46,640 nt of DNA from Pseudomonas sp. GM21 (GTDB lineage Bacteria; Pseudomonadota; Gammaproteobacteria; Pseudomonadales; Pseudomonadaceae), in contig NZ_AKJS01000108.1 in the NCBI RefSeq assembly GCF_000282215.1, forward strand, positions 1 to 46,640. Reading direction: 5' to 3'. The position numbers and the translations under genes were made by a program. The notes under the pieces are model-generated. The model searched no databases. It had not been told where the DNA came from and saw nothing but the letters and a program-made list of their open reading frames with translations. Below, piece by piece: positions 7,833 to 16,347 of the stretch (the stretch's first letter is position 1; each line of letters begins with the position of its first letter).

Positions 7833-8615
7833 ATGCCGCGTTTCGCAGCCAACCTGTCCATGCTGTTCACTGAGCAGGATTTTCTTGCCCGTTTCGAAGC
7901 GGCCGCCAAGGCCGGTTTCAGTGGCGTCGAGTACCTGTTCCCCTATGACTTCAGCTCCGCCGAGATCAAGGCCAAGCTCGATGCCAATGGTCTGACTCAA
8001 GTGTTGTTCAACCTGCCGGCCGGTGACTGGGCCAAGGGCGAACGTGGTATCGCCTGTCTGCCGGATCGGGTTGAAGAGTTCCGCGCCGGTGTCGATCTGG
8101 CGATTGCTTACGCCAAAGTGCTGGGCAACACCCAGGTCAACTGCCTGGCGGGTATTCGTCCTCAGGGTATCGACGATGCCACCGTGGAAAACACCTTCGT
8201 CGCCAACCTCAAGTACGCGGCCGACAAGCTGCAAGCGGCGGGCATCAAGCTGGTGATGGAAGCGATCAACACCCGCGACATCCCGGGTTTCTACCTGAAC
8301 AACACCGCACAAGCACTGTCGATTCGCGAACAGGTCGGCAGCGCCAATCTGTTCCTGCAATACGACATCTACCACATGCAAATCATGGAGGGCGACCTGG
8401 CCCGCACCATGGCCGCGCACCTGGGCGAGATCAACCACATCCAGTTGGCCGACAACCCGGGGCGCAACGAACCAGGCACCGGTGAAATCAACTACCGCTT
8501 CCTGTTCGAACACCTGGACCGCATCGGTTATCAGGGCTGGGTGGGTTGCGAATACAAGCCGCTGACCACCACTGAAGCAGGCCTGGGTTGGCTGAAAACC
8601 CATAACGCGATCTGA
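7833..8615 (+). CDS. hyi: hydroxypyruvate isomerase
   Basis: Interconverts hydroxypyruvate and tartronate semialdehyde. A 260-residue TIM-barrel protein of the xylose-isomerase-like/Hyi family, equal to the usual length. Landmarks are the N-terminal RFAANLSMLFTEQDFLARF, the metal/catalytic glutamates in LVMEAINTRDIPGFYLNN and VGCEYKPL, and the metal-site region YDIYHMQIMEGDL and INHIQLADNPGRNEPGTGEINY. GGGAG lies before the ATG. It sits between gcl and glxR, separated from each by a different palindromic repeat, with no terminator-like T-run in either gap. Confidence 0.96.
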   Translation: MPRFAANLSMLFTEQDFLARFEAAAKAGFSGVEYLFPYDFSSAEIKAKLDANGLTQVLFNLPAGDWAKGERGIACLPDRVEEFRAGVDLAIAYAKVLGNTQVNCLAGIRPQGIDDATVENTFVANLKYAADKLQAAGIKLVMEAINTRDIPGFYLNNTAQALSIREQVGSANLFLQYDIYHMQIMEGDLARTMAAHLGEINHIQLADNPGRNEPGTGEINYRFLFEHLDRIGYQGWVGCEYKPLTTTEAGLGWLKTHNAI

Positions 8616-8625
8616 CACAGATCCC

Positions 8626-8715
8626 TGTGGGAGCGAGCCTGCTCGCGAATGCGGTGGTTCAGTCAACACGGATATTGAATGTTCTACCGCATTCGCGAGC
8701 AGGCTCGCTCCCACA
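8626..8715. repeat. REP doublet (REPIN) between hyi and glxR
   Basis: Two perfectly complementary 30-base arms, 8626-8655 and 8686-8715, built on TGTGGGAGCGAGCCTGCTCG, with a 30-base spacer. This is the GAGC form of the REP, the most common type in the window. Confidence 0.93.
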
Positions 8716-8770
8716 TAGAAGCACTGCCCCTATTTGCTAGAAGCAGCAATAAAAACAAGAGGAATTTGTC

Positions 8771-9661
8771 ATGGCTAAAATCGGATTTATCGGCACCGGC
8801 ATCATGGGCCACCCAATGGCGTTGAACCTGCAGAAAGCCGGTCACAGCCTGTTCCTGTCGGCGCACCACGACGCCGCGCCTGCTGACCTGATTGCCGCTG
8901 GCGCCGTCGCCCTGGCGAACCCGAAAGAAGTCGCACAAGAAGCCGAATTCATCATCGTCATGGTGCCGGATACCCCACAGGTCGATGACGTATTGTTCCG
9001 CGCCGACGGCGTTGCAGCCGGTGTCGGCAAAGGCAAAATCGTCATCGACATGAGCTCGATCTCGCCCACCGCCACCAAAGCGTTCGCGGCCAAAATCAAT
9101 GAAAAAGGCGCGCAATACCTCGACGCGCCGGTGTCTGGCGGTGAAGTCGGCGCCAAGGCCGCAAGCCTGAGCATCATGGTCGGCGGCGATGCCGATGCCT
9201 TCGAACGCGCTCTGCCGCTGTTCCAGGCCATGGGCAAGAACATCACCCTGGTGGGCGGTAACGGCGACGGTCAAACCGCGAAAGTGGCGAACCAGATCAT
9301 CGTGGCGCTGAACATCCAGGCAGTGGCCGAAGCCCTGCTGTTCGCCTCGAAAAACGGCGCGGATCCGGCCAAGGTGCGTGAAGCGCTGATGGGTGGTTTC
9401 GCTTCCTCGAAGATCCTTGAAGTGCACGGCGAGCGCATGATCAAAGGCACCTTCGACCCAGGCTTCCGCATCAGCCTGCACCAGAAGGACCTGAACCTGG
9501 CCCTGCAAGGTGCCAAGGAACTGAACATCAATCTGCCAAACACCGCCAATACCCAGCAGGTGTTCAGCACCTGCGCAGCCATCGGTGGCAGCAACTGGGA
9601 CCACTCGGCGCTGATCAAGGGTCTGGAACACATGGCGAATTTCTCGATTCGCGATAAGTAA
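8771..9661 (+). CDS. glxR: 2-hydroxy-3-oxopropionate (tartronate semialdehyde) reductase
   Basis: Reduces tartronate semialdehyde to D-glycerate with NAD(P)H. A 296-residue member of the beta-hydroxyacid dehydrogenase family. The Rossmann motif GFIGTGIMGHPMA is at residues 5-17, the substrate-binding block DAPVSGGEVGA at 118-128, and the catalytic lysine is K171 in GQTAKVANQI. The C-terminal helical domain ends near SALIKGLEHMANFSIRDK. An AGAGGAA site precedes the ATG. Its place between hyi and the glycerate kinase matches its pathway step. Confidence 0.96.
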   Translation: MAKIGFIGTGIMGHPMALNLQKAGHSLFLSAHHDAAPADLIAAGAVALANPKEVAQEAEFIIVMVPDTPQVDDVLFRADGVAAGVGKGKIVIDMSSISPTATKAFAAKINEKGAQYLDAPVSGGEVGAKAASLSIMVGGDADAFERALPLFQAMGKNITLVGGNGDGQTAKVANQIIVALNIQAVAEALLFASKNGADPAKVREALMGGFASSKILEVHGERMIKGTFDPGFRISLHQKDLNLALQGAKELNINLPNTANTQQVFSTCAAIGGSNWDHSALIKGLEHMANFSIRDK

Positions 9662-9677
9662 GCCCTGCCCTGGCACT

Positions 9678-9788
9678 GATCGTTCCCACGCTCTGCGTGG
9701 GAATGCATCCCGGGACGCTCTCCGCGTCCCTGCCGAAGCGGACGCAGAGCGTCCATTTGGCATTCCCACGCGGAGCATGGGAACGATC
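9678..9788. repeat. long palindromic repeat, family 3 (GATCGTTCCCACGCTCTGCG)
   Basis: A 111-base element that starts GATCGTTCCCACGCTCTGCG and ends with the near-complement GCATGGGAACGATC. Internal shorter palindromes surround GGGACGCTC and GGACGCAGAGCGTCC. A close relative lies at 15583-15690. It fills the glxR-ttuD gap. Confidence 0.9.
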
Positions 9789-9827
9789 ATCTGCGTAAAC
9801 CAAGAACAATAAGATTGGGAGCCCGCC

Positions 9828-11108
9828 ATGTCGGTCGATCCGCAACAATTCCTGCGCGAGCTGTTTGCCACAGCCATCGACGCTGCCCATCCGCAACAAG
9901 TCCTCGAAGCTCATTTGCCCAAAGATCGCAGCGGTCGGGTGATCGTCATCGGTGCCGGCAAAGCGGCCGCCGCCATGGCGCAAGTGGTCGAGCGTTGCTG
10001 GGAAGGTGAAGTCAGCGGTCTGGTGGTGACGCGTTACGGTCACGGCGCCCCGTGCGAAAAAATCGAAGTGGTCGAAGCGGCCCATCCGGTGCCGGACGCG
10101 GCAGGTCAGGCCGTCGCCAAGCGTGTCTTTGAACTGGTCAGCAACCTGACCGAAGACGACCGCGTGATCTTCCTGCTTTCGGGCGGCGGCTCCGCACTGC
10201 TGGCGCTGCCGGCGGCGGGCATCACCCTGGCCGACAAGCAATCGATCAACAAAGCCCTGCTCAAATCCGGCGCGACCATCGGCGAGATGAACTGCGTGCG
10301 CAAGCACCTCTCGGCGATCAAGGGCGGTCGCCTCGGCAAGGCCTGCTGGCCGGCCACTGTTTATACCTACGCGATTTCCGATGTGCCGGGTGACCTCGCC
10401 ACGGTCATCGCTTCCGGCCCGACCGTGGCCGACCCCAGCACTTCGGCTGAAGCGCTGGCGATCCTCAAGCGCTACGGCATCGACGTTCCGGCCTCGGTGC
10501 GTAACTGGCTGCAAAGCCCGGAATCGGAGACGGTCAAACCCGGCGATCCGAGCCTGGCGCGCAGTCACTTCCAGTTGATCGCCCGTCCACAGCAGTCGCT
10601 GGAAGCGGCAGCGGTGAAAGCGCGGCAGGCCGGTTTCAGCCCGCTGATCCTCGGCGATCTGGAAGGCGAGTCCCGGGAAGTGGCCAAGGTTCACGCCGGC
10701 ATCGCGCGGCAAGTGGTCTTGCATGGCCAGCCACTGGCGGCGCCCTGCGTGATTCTGTCGGGCGGTGAAACCACGGTGACCGTGCGCGGCAATGGCCGTG
10801 GCGGACGCAACGCCGAGTTCCTGCTGAGCCTGACCGACAGCCTCAAAGGCTTGCCCGGTGTATACGCGCTGGCCGGTGACACCGATGGCATCGACGGTTC
10901 CGAAGACAACGCCGGCGCGATCATGACCCCGGACAGCTACGCCCGTGCCGCTGCCCTCGGCTTGAGCGCCAGCGACGAACTCGACAACAACAATGGCTAC
11001 GGCTATTTCGACGCGCTGGACGCCCTGATCGTCACCGAACCGACCCGCACCAACGTCAACGACTTCCGCGCCATCCTGATTCTTGAGAGCCCTAAACATG
11101 ACGCCTGA
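9828..11108 (+). CDS. ttuD: glycerate 2-kinase type protein (MOFRL family; often called hydroxypyruvate reductase TtuD)
   Basis: A 426-residue protein of the DUF4147/MOFRL family. The N-terminal domain shows VIGAGKAAAAMAQVVE and the glycine-rich FLLSGGGSALLALPA. The C-terminal MOFRL domain shows CVILSGGETTVTVRGNGRGGRNAEFLLSL and ALAGDTDGIDGSEDNAGAI. The name TtuD (hydroxypyruvate reductase) is historical; the fold belongs to class II glycerate kinases, which make 2-phosphoglycerate from glycerate and ATP. There is no classical Rossmann reductase signature. That activity fits between glxR and pyk. The stop overlaps the pyk start by 11 bases, so the two are co-translated. Confidence 0.92.
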   Translation: MSVDPQQFLRELFATAIDAAHPQQVLEAHLPKDRSGRVIVIGAGKAAAAMAQVVERCWEGEVSGLVVTRYGHGAPCEKIEVVEAAHPVPDAAGQAVAKRVFELVSNLTEDDRVIFLLSGGGSALLALPAAGITLADKQSINKALLKSGATIGEMNCVRKHLSAIKGGRLGKACWPATVYTYAISDVPGDLATVIASGPTVADPSTSAEALAILKRYGIDVPASVRNWLQSPESETVKPGDPSLARSHFQLIARPQQSLEAAAVKARQAGFSPLILGDLEGESREVAKVHAGIARQVVLHGQPLAAPCVILSGGETTVTVRGNGRGGRNAEFLLSLTDSLKGLPGVYALAGDTDGIDGSEDNAGAIMTPDSYARAAALGLSASDELDNNNGYGYFDALDALIVTEPTRTNVNDFRAILILESPKHDA

Positions 11109-12513
11109 CAAGAAGGTTAAAATCCTCGCCACCCTCGGCCCCGCCACCGAAGGCATCGACGACATACGCGAACTGGTGAAGGCCGGGGTCAACATTTTCC
11201 GCTTGAACTTCAGCCACGGCGATCATGCCGACCATGCTCAGCGCTACCAGTGGATTCGTGAAGTCGAGCGCCAGCTGAATTATCCGTTGGGCATTCTGAT
11301 GGACCTGCAAGGTCCGAAACTGCGGGTCGGCAAATTCGCTGAAGGCAAGGTGCAACTGCATCGCGGTCAAGCCCTGCGCCTGGACCTGGACCCGACGCCA
11401 GGCGATGAACGCCGGGTTAACCTGCCTCACCCTGAAATCATCGCGGCGCTGCAGCCTGGTATGGACCTGCTGCTGGACGACGGCAAGCTGCGGCTTCGCG
11501 TGGTGACCAAGTACTCCGACGCGATCGACACCACCGTGCTCAATGGCGGCGAATTGTCGGACCGTAAAGGTGTGAACGTGCCGCAAGCGGTGCTGGAGCT
11601 GAGCCCGCTGACCGCCAAGGATCGCCGTGATTTGAGCTTCGGTCTGGAGTTGGGTGTGGACTGGGTGGCGTTGTCGTTTGTGCAACGTCCGGAAGACGTT
11701 CGCGAAGCCCGCGAACTGATCGGCGACAAAGCGTTTTTGATGGCCAAGATCGAGAAGCCATCGGCGGTGATTCATCTGCGGGAAATCGCTGAGTTGAGCG
11801 ACGCGATCATGGTCGCTCGCGGTGATCTGGGCGTAGAAGTGCCGGCCGAAAGCGTGCCGCAGATTCAGAAAAACATCATCGGCATCTGCCGTCAGCTCGG
11901 CAAACCGGTGGTGGTGGCCACGCAGATGCTGGAGTCGATGCGCTTCTCCCCGGCCCCGACCCGCGCCGAGGTCACCGACGTGGCCAACGCCGTGGCCGAA
12001 GGGGCGGATGCGGTGATGCTGTCGGCAGAAACCGCGTCCGGTGAATATCCGCTGGAAGCGGTGCAGATGATGAGCAAGATCATCCGCCAGGTGGAAAACG
12101 GCCCGGACTATCAGACGCAACTGGACGTGAGCCGACCAAAAGCCGAGGCGACGGTTTCCGACGCGATCAGCTGTGCGATTCGTCGTATCAGCAATGTGCT
12201 GCCAGTGGCCGTGCTGGTGAACTACAGCGAGTCCGGCACATCAAGTTTGCGTGCGGCGCGGGAGCGGCCGACGGTGCCGATTCTCAACCTGACCCCGAAC
12301 CAGCAAACCGCTCGTCGTCTGACCGTCGCGTGGGGCGTGCACTCGGTGGTCAATGATCGCCTGCGGCAGGTGGACGAGGTGTGTTCGACGGCGCTGGAGA
12401 TTGCCCAGGCCCAGGGCATGGCCAAGCGTGGCGACACCTTATTGATCACTGCGGGTGTGCCGTTTGGGCAGCCGGGGTCGACTAACTCCTTGCGCATCGA
12501 AACATTGATCTAG
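11098..12513 (+). CDS. pyk: pyruvate kinase
   Basis: Converts phosphoenolpyruvate and ADP to pyruvate and ATP. The 471-residue protein has the standard order: KILATLGPATEG at the N-terminus, FRLNFSHGDH, the B domain near residues 70-165, the active-site AKIEKPSAV, the metal and PEP block IMVARGDLGVE, ATQMLESM, and the C-terminal allosteric domain. ATG 11098 is chosen because TTGAGAG lies upstream and it overlaps the ttuD stop. Being last in the gcl cluster, it draws glycerate-derived carbon to pyruvate through enolase encoded elsewhere. As I recall, the P. aeruginosa orthologue is called pykF. Confidence 0.96.
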   Translation: MTPDKKVKILATLGPATEGIDDIRELVKAGVNIFRLNFSHGDHADHAQRYQWIREVERQLNYPLGILMDLQGPKLRVGKFAEGKVQLHRGQALRLDLDPTPGDERRVNLPHPEIIAALQPGMDLLLDDGKLRLRVVTKYSDAIDTTVLNGGELSDRKGVNVPQAVLELSPLTAKDRRDLSFGLELGVDWVALSFVQRPEDVREARELIGDKAFLMAKIEKPSAVIHLREIAELSDAIMVARGDLGVEVPAESVPQIQKNIIGICRQLGKPVVVATQMLESMRFSPAPTRAEVTDVANAVAEGADAVMLSAETASGEYPLEAVQMMSKIIRQVENGPDYQTQLDVSRPKAEATVSDAISCAIRRISNVLPVAVLVNYSESGTSSLRAARERPTVPILNLTPNQQTARRLTVAWGVHSVVNDRLRQVDEVCSTALEIAQAQGMAKRGDTLLITAGVPFGQPGSTNSLRIETLI

Positions 12514-12530
12514 AGCGCCCATACCGACCT

Positions 12531-12625
12531 CATCGCCAGCAGGCTGGCTCCCACATTGGTTTTGTGTCGATCATGAAATCAAGACTGAACAGAGATTCAG
12601 TGTGGGAGCCAGCCTGCTGGCGATG
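12531..12625. repeat. REP doublet (REPIN) between pyk and the urea transporter gene
   Basis: TCGCCAGCAGGCTGGCTCCC at 12533 onward and its inverse ending at 12623, with a 45-base spacer. The CCAGC variant matches the inner copy at 5157-5179. No T-rich terminator was seen after pyk, so this element is the main structure in the gap. Confidence 0.9.
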
Positions 12626-12660
12626 CCGGCGACCCGGTTTCACTGACTTCCAGACCTACC

Positions 12661-13575
12661 ATGCCTGCCAATCACTTCAACACCCACTGCCCCGATTGGG
12701 CGACTGCCCTGCTCAACGGCTTCAGCCAGATATTCCTCCAGCGCCATCCGCTGTTTGGCCTGCTGTGCCTGTTGGCCATTCTGTTTACCGCGCCGACGCT
12801 GCTCGGCGGGGCGCTGTTGGGTGGCGTCGCCGGATTGCTGACTGCGCAACGTCGCGGTTACGCCAAGGCCGATCGCCAGGCCGGGTTGTTCAGTTACAAC
12901 GGGGTATTGCTCGGCTTGTTGCTGAGCCTGTATTTCCCGTGGTCCGCCGTGCTGCCGCTGGTGATCATTGCCTGCGGCGGCCTGAGCGCGATGCTCACTC
13001 AACAGTGGCTCAAGCGCGACCGGTTTAGCCAATACCTGCCCACCTACACCGCGCCGTTCGTGGGGATGAGCTGGTTGCTGCTGTGTTTCGCCACGCCCTC
13101 GACCCAGGCGCATTTGATCGAGATCAACACGCTGAACGTGCTCGCCGCACCACTCAAAGGTCTCGGCCAAGTGATGTTCCTCGGTCATCCGCTGGCCGGG
13201 GCGTTGATTGCCGCCGGTTTGCTGATCGCTGATCGTCGTGCCTTCTGCTGGGCGTTGCTGGCGTCTGTTGCAGGTCTGGGTTGGAGCCTGTTGCACCACG
13301 ACTTCTATACCGGTCTGCTCGGCCTCGGTGGTTATAACGCCGTGCTCGCCGCCCTCGCCTTCAGCTCGCAACGCCAGCAGCCGTGGCTGCCACTGGTCGG
13401 CATTGCATTAGCGCTGCTGCTGACGCCGATGTTTGCCGCTATCGGTCTGCCCACCCTGACCGCTCCCTTCATTCTCGCCTGCTGGCTGATCCGTACGGCG
13501 GCTCAAGTGCTCGGCAAAGCAACGGAGGCCCGTGCGCCTTGCGCTACTGGGGAGAATCAACCTAGGCTGCGTTGA
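12661..13575 (+). CDS. urea transporter (UT family)
   Basis: A 304-residue integral membrane protein matching the bacterial UT/Yut urea channel family. The typical half-repeat is LLNGFSQIFLQRHPLFGLLCLLAILF near the N-terminus, mirrored by APLKGLGQVMFLGHPLAGALIAAGLLI in the second half. About ten hydrophobic segments are present. Such channels let urea pass down its gradient, usually to supply urease. No urease genes are in this window. The start ATG has only a weak ribosome site (CAGACC). The next gene begins 21 bases after its stop. Confidence 0.88.
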   Translation: MPANHFNTHCPDWATALLNGFSQIFLQRHPLFGLLCLLAILFTAPTLLGGALLGGVAGLLTAQRRGYAKADRQAGLFSYNGVLLGLLLSLYFPWSAVLPLVIIACGGLSAMLTQQWLKRDRFSQYLPTYTAPFVGMSWLLLCFATPSTQAHLIEINTLNVLAAPLKGLGQVMFLGHPLAGALIAAGLLIADRRAFCWALLASVAGLGWSLLHHDFYTGLLGLGGYNAVLAALAFSSQRQQPWLPLVGIALALLLTPMFAAIGLPTLTAPFILACWLIRTAAQVLGKATEARAPCATGENQPRLR

Positions 13576-13596
13576 TCATTGGTTCAGGCGGCATCC

Positions 13597-14421
13597 ATGG
13601 ACAGCAGCAAAAACTGGCGTGAAGACCTTTACGTCATGATTTTCCAGAGTGACACCAAGGCGGGTCGGCGTTTCGACGGCACCTTGCTGTTGATCATCCT
13701 CGCCAGCATCGTCATCGTGATGCTCGACAGCATCGACTCCATTCACCAGAACTACGCCGATGTGCTGGCGTATATCGAGTGGGGGTTCACCTTCGTCTTC
13801 GCCGTCGAATACCTCCTGCGGCTGTATTGCTCACCCAAGCCGTGGCGCTATGCGTTCAGCTTCTATGGACTGGTGGATTTGCTGGCCATCGTGCCCGGCA
13901 TCCTCGCGCTGTATTACGCCGATGCACAGTACCTGCTGATCATCCGGATCATTCGGATGCTGCGGATTTTCCGCGTGCTCAAGCTCAGCCCGTACCTCAA
14001 GCAAGCCAACTACTTGATGTCGGCATTGCGCGGCAGCAAACAGAAAATCGTGGTGTTCCTGGTCAGTGTCAGCACCCTGGTCACGGTGTTCGGCACGCTG
14101 ATGTACGTGATCGAAGGACCCGAACACGGCTTCACCAGCATTCCCAAAGGCATCTATTGGGCGATTGTCACCCTGACCACCGTGGGTTTCGGCGACATCG
14201 TGCCGAAGACGCCGTTGGGTCAGGTTGTTTCGTCGCTGGTGATGATTACCGGTTACTCGATCATCGCCGTGCCCACTGGTATTTTCACCGCCGAACTGGC
14301 CAACGCCATGCGCGGCGAACAGCTGCAACATGACTGCCCGGTATGCAAGAAAAACAACCACGAACACGGTGCGGCGTTCTGTTCGCGCTGCGGTAATGCG
14401 CTATTTAAGAAAATAGAATAA
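13597..14421 (+). CDS. voltage-sensor type ion (probably potassium) channel with C-terminal zinc ribbon
   Basis: A 274-residue six-helix channel subunit. The S4-like helix has arginines every third residue (R117, R120, R123, R126, then K129). The pore loop ends in TTVGFGD (194-200), the potassium selectivity filter. S6 follows (SLVMITGYSIIAVPTGIFTAELAN). The C-terminal tail carries two cysteine pairs, CPVC (247-250) and CSRC (262-265), which look like a zinc ribbon. ATG 13597 is chosen; TTG at 13579 would add six residues. Four subunits should form a channel in the inner membrane. What gates it is unknown. Confidence 0.88.
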   Translation: MDSSKNWREDLYVMIFQSDTKAGRRFDGTLLLIILASIVIVMLDSIDSIHQNYADVLAYIEWGFTFVFAVEYLLRLYCSPKPWRYAFSFYGLVDLLAIVPGILALYYADAQYLLIIRIIRMLRIFRVLKLSPYLKQANYLMSALRGSKQKIVVFLVSVSTLVTVFGTLMYVIEGPEHGFTSIPKGIYWAIVTLTTVGFGDIVPKTPLGQVVSSLVMITGYSIIAVPTGIFTAELANAMRGEQLQHDCPVCKKNNHEHGAAFCSRCGNALFKKIE

Positions 14422-14440
14422 GCAAAGAGCTTTTTAATCT

Positions 14441-14469
14441 TTAAAGGCCTATGCGCGCCCGGCTATAGT
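14441..14469 (+). promoter_or_regulatory. candidate promoter of the sulfate-binding protein gene
   Basis: TATAGT at 14464-14469 is a good -10 box, and TTAAAG at 14441-14446 is a weak -35 with 17-base spacing. The predicted start is about 40 bases before the GTG. A weak -35 would fit an activator-dependent promoter, as expected for CysB-controlled sulfur genes, but no CysB site can be claimed. Confidence 0.4.
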
Positions 14470-14514
14470 CGCTGGCAAATTGCCTCACTTTTGAATTAGA
14501 ACAAGGACTGCGTA

Positions 14515-15513
14515 GTGAAAAAACTCTTTGGCGCCTCGCTTCTGGCCGCTGGCCTGACATTGACCAGCATGGCTCAGGCCGCACCGACCCTGCTCAACGT
14601 TTCCTACGACGTGATGCGCGACTTCTACAAGGACTACAACACGGCCTTCCAGAAACACTGGCAAGCCGATCACAACGAAAACATCACCCTGCAGATGTCC
14701 TTCGGCGGTTCCAGCAAACAGGCGCGCTCGGTGATCGACGGCCTGCCGGCTGACGTCATCACCATGAACATGGCCACCGACATCAACGCCCTGGCGGACA
14801 ACGGCAAACTGGTCCCGGAGAACTGGGTCACGCGCCTGCCGAACAACAGCGCGCCGTTTACGTCCGCCACTGTATTCATCGTCCGTAAAGGCAACCCGAA
14901 AGCCCTGAAAGACTGGCCTGACCTGCTCAAGGACGGCGTTCAGGTGATCGTGCCGAACCCGAAAACCTCGGGCAACGGCCGCTATACCTACCTGTCGGCC
15001 TGGGGTTATGTGCTGAAGAACGGCGGTGATGAAAACAAGGCCAAAGACTTTGTCGGCAAACTGTTCAAACAAGCCCCGGTGCTGGATACCGGCGGCCGTG
15101 CAGCCACCACCACATTCATGACCAACCAGATCGGCGACGTACTGGTGACCTTCGAAAACGAAGCGGAAATGATTGCCCGCGAGTTTGGTCGCGACCAGTT
15201 TGAAGTGATCTACCCAAGCGTTTCCGCCGAAGCCGAGCCGCCAGTGTCTGTGGTCGATAAAGTCGTCGACAAGAAAGGTACTCGCGCGGCAGCCGAGGAA
15301 TACCTCAAGTACTTGTGGTCGCCGGAAGGTCAGGAGATCGCAGCGGCGAACTATCTGCGTCCACGTGACCCAGCGGTGTTGGCCAAGTACACCGATCGAT
15401 TCCCGAAAGTGGATTTTCTGTCGGTAGAGAAGACCTTCGGTGACTGGCGCACCGTGCAGAAGACCCACTTCAATGATGGCGGGATCTTTGATCAGATCTA
15501 CGCCGGTCAGTAA
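14515..15513 (+). CDS. sbp: periplasmic sulfate-binding protein of an ABC transporter
   Basis: Binds sulfate (or thiosulfate) in the periplasm and delivers it to the CysTWA importer. A 332-residue protein starting at GTG after AAGGA. The signal peptide is residues 1-22 (SMAQA-AP). Family features are LLNVSYDVMRDFYKDYN, FGGSSKQARSVIDGLPADVITM, TVFIVRKGNPKALKDWPDL, NPKTSGNGRYTYLSAWGY, and LVTFENEA. No permease or ATPase genes adjoin it, so it is an orphan binding protein here. From memory, the P. aeruginosa gene at this position is named cysP. A terminator follows directly. Confidence 0.93.
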   Translation: MKKLFGASLLAAGLTLTSMAQAAPTLLNVSYDVMRDFYKDYNTAFQKHWQADHNENITLQMSFGGSSKQARSVIDGLPADVITMNMATDINALADNGKLVPENWVTRLPNNSAPFTSATVFIVRKGNPKALKDWPDLLKDGVQVIVPNPKTSGNGRYTYLSAWGYVLKNGGDENKAKDFVGKLFKQAPVLDTGGRAATTTFMTNQIGDVLVTFENEAEMIAREFGRDQFEVIYPSVSAEAEPPVSVVDKVVDKKGTRAAAEEYLKYLWSPEGQEIAAANYLRPRDPAVLAKYTDRFPKVDFLSVEKTFGDWRTVQKTHFNDGGIFDQIYAGQ

Positions 15514-15528
15514 TTTCCGAGTGCTATG

Positions 15529-15559
15529 AAAAAGGCGACCTGAGCAGGTCGCCTTTTTT
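15529..15559 (+). terminator. intrinsic terminator after the sulfate-binding protein gene
   Basis: AAAGGCGACCT pairs with AGGTCGCCTTT around a short GAGC loop, followed by a T-run. A REP copy begins at its last bases (15559), so the two elements abut. Confidence 0.92.
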
Positions 15560-15581
15560 GTGGGAGTGAGCCTGCTCGCCA
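15559..15581. repeat. single REP copy abutting the sbp terminator
   Basis: TGTGGGAGTGAGCCTGCTCG-CCA, a lone REP without an inverted partner. It starts in the terminator T-run and is followed at once by a family 3 repeat. Confidence 0.85.
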
Positions 15582-15582
15582 T

Positions 15583-15690
15583 GATCGTTCCCACGCTCTG
15601 CGTGGGAATGCAGCCCGGGACGCTCAGCGTCCCAACAGCTGACGCAGTGCGTCCAAATGAGGCATTCCCACGCAGAGCGTGGGAACGATC
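15583..15690. repeat. long palindromic repeat, family 3, second copy
   Basis: Begins GATCGTTCCCACGCTCTGCG and ends with CGCAGAGCGTGGGAACGATC, its exact complement. The middle contains GGGACGCTCAGCGTCCC. It is about 108 bases long and closely related to 9678-9788. Confidence 0.92.
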
Positions 15691-15717
15691 AGTGGTGAGT
15701 TCATTGCTCTTCGCACG

Positions 15718-16347
15718 TTACATCGGCGGTGTAACGCCATCCTTACCCGCCGAGATCGATTGCGCGGTCAGCGTTCCGTCAGCGCTTTGCGTCACAAACG
15801 TCACGATCTTCACCCCCACCTTCAGCAAGCTGCGATCCCCCGGTGTCAGGTTCACAATCGGCACATCCGCCGGCACCAGAATCTTCTGCTGCCCGCCCTT
15901 GTAGTTAACCGTTAACACGCGGCCATTGCTGACCACCAGATCGCCGACGCTACCATTGGTCATGGTACTGCCCTTGACCAGATCAAACGGCCGATGCCCG
16001 TCGCCGCTGCCGGCCAATTCGGGTGGAAAAACGTGGACTTCCAGCGCCTTGAGGGTGCCATCTTCCTGAGGAACGGCGGCCGTGCCGATGTAGCTGCCAG
16101 GTTTGATGTCTTCAATATTGGCCAGTGTGACGGCGCGGATCCTGGTGTCGTTGGTCAGGTTGATGACTACGTTTTCGCCGCTGCTGGCGTGGACGTTCAA
16201 CACCTCAGGGCTGACCCCGGTGATTTCGCCGCGAACACCTATACGCATGCCCGGCGCATCGGCGGCCTGGGCCAGGCCTGCGGTAAACACGGCGATCAGT
16301 GACAGGGTTGAAGCGCCGCGAATCAGGTGACGGAACATCGTATTCAT
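15718..16347 (-). CDS. exported protein of unknown function, DUF5666-like
   Basis: A 209-residue protein with a clear signal peptide (residues 1-28, GLAQA-AD). The mature part is rich in beta-strand and looks like two or more small barrel units, for example RGEITGVSPEVLNVHASSG and GDLVVSNGRVLTVNYKGG, in the style of DUF5666 proteins. Pseudomonad homologues may carry the label metal ABC transporter permease, which is wrong for a soluble exported protein with no membrane helices. The start at 16347 is supported by GGAAGG; longer frames have no ribosome site. The gene is convergent with sbp. The function is unknown. Confidence 0.8.
   Translation of the reverse strand: MNTMFRHLIRGASTLSLIAVFTAGLAQAADAPGMRIGVRGEITGVSPEVLNVHASSGENVVINLTNDTRIRAVTLANIEDIKPGSYIGTAAVPQEDGTLKALEVHVFPPELAGSGDGHRPFDLVKGSTMTNGSVGDLVVSNGRVLTVNYKGGQQKILVPADVPIVNLTPGDRSLLKVGVKIVTFVTQSADGTLTAQSISAGKDGVTPPM

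Noticed and set aside
15718..16347. Label metal ABC transporter permease for this protein
   Set aside because: It has a signal peptide and no membrane helices or permease motif, so the label cannot be right for this sequence.
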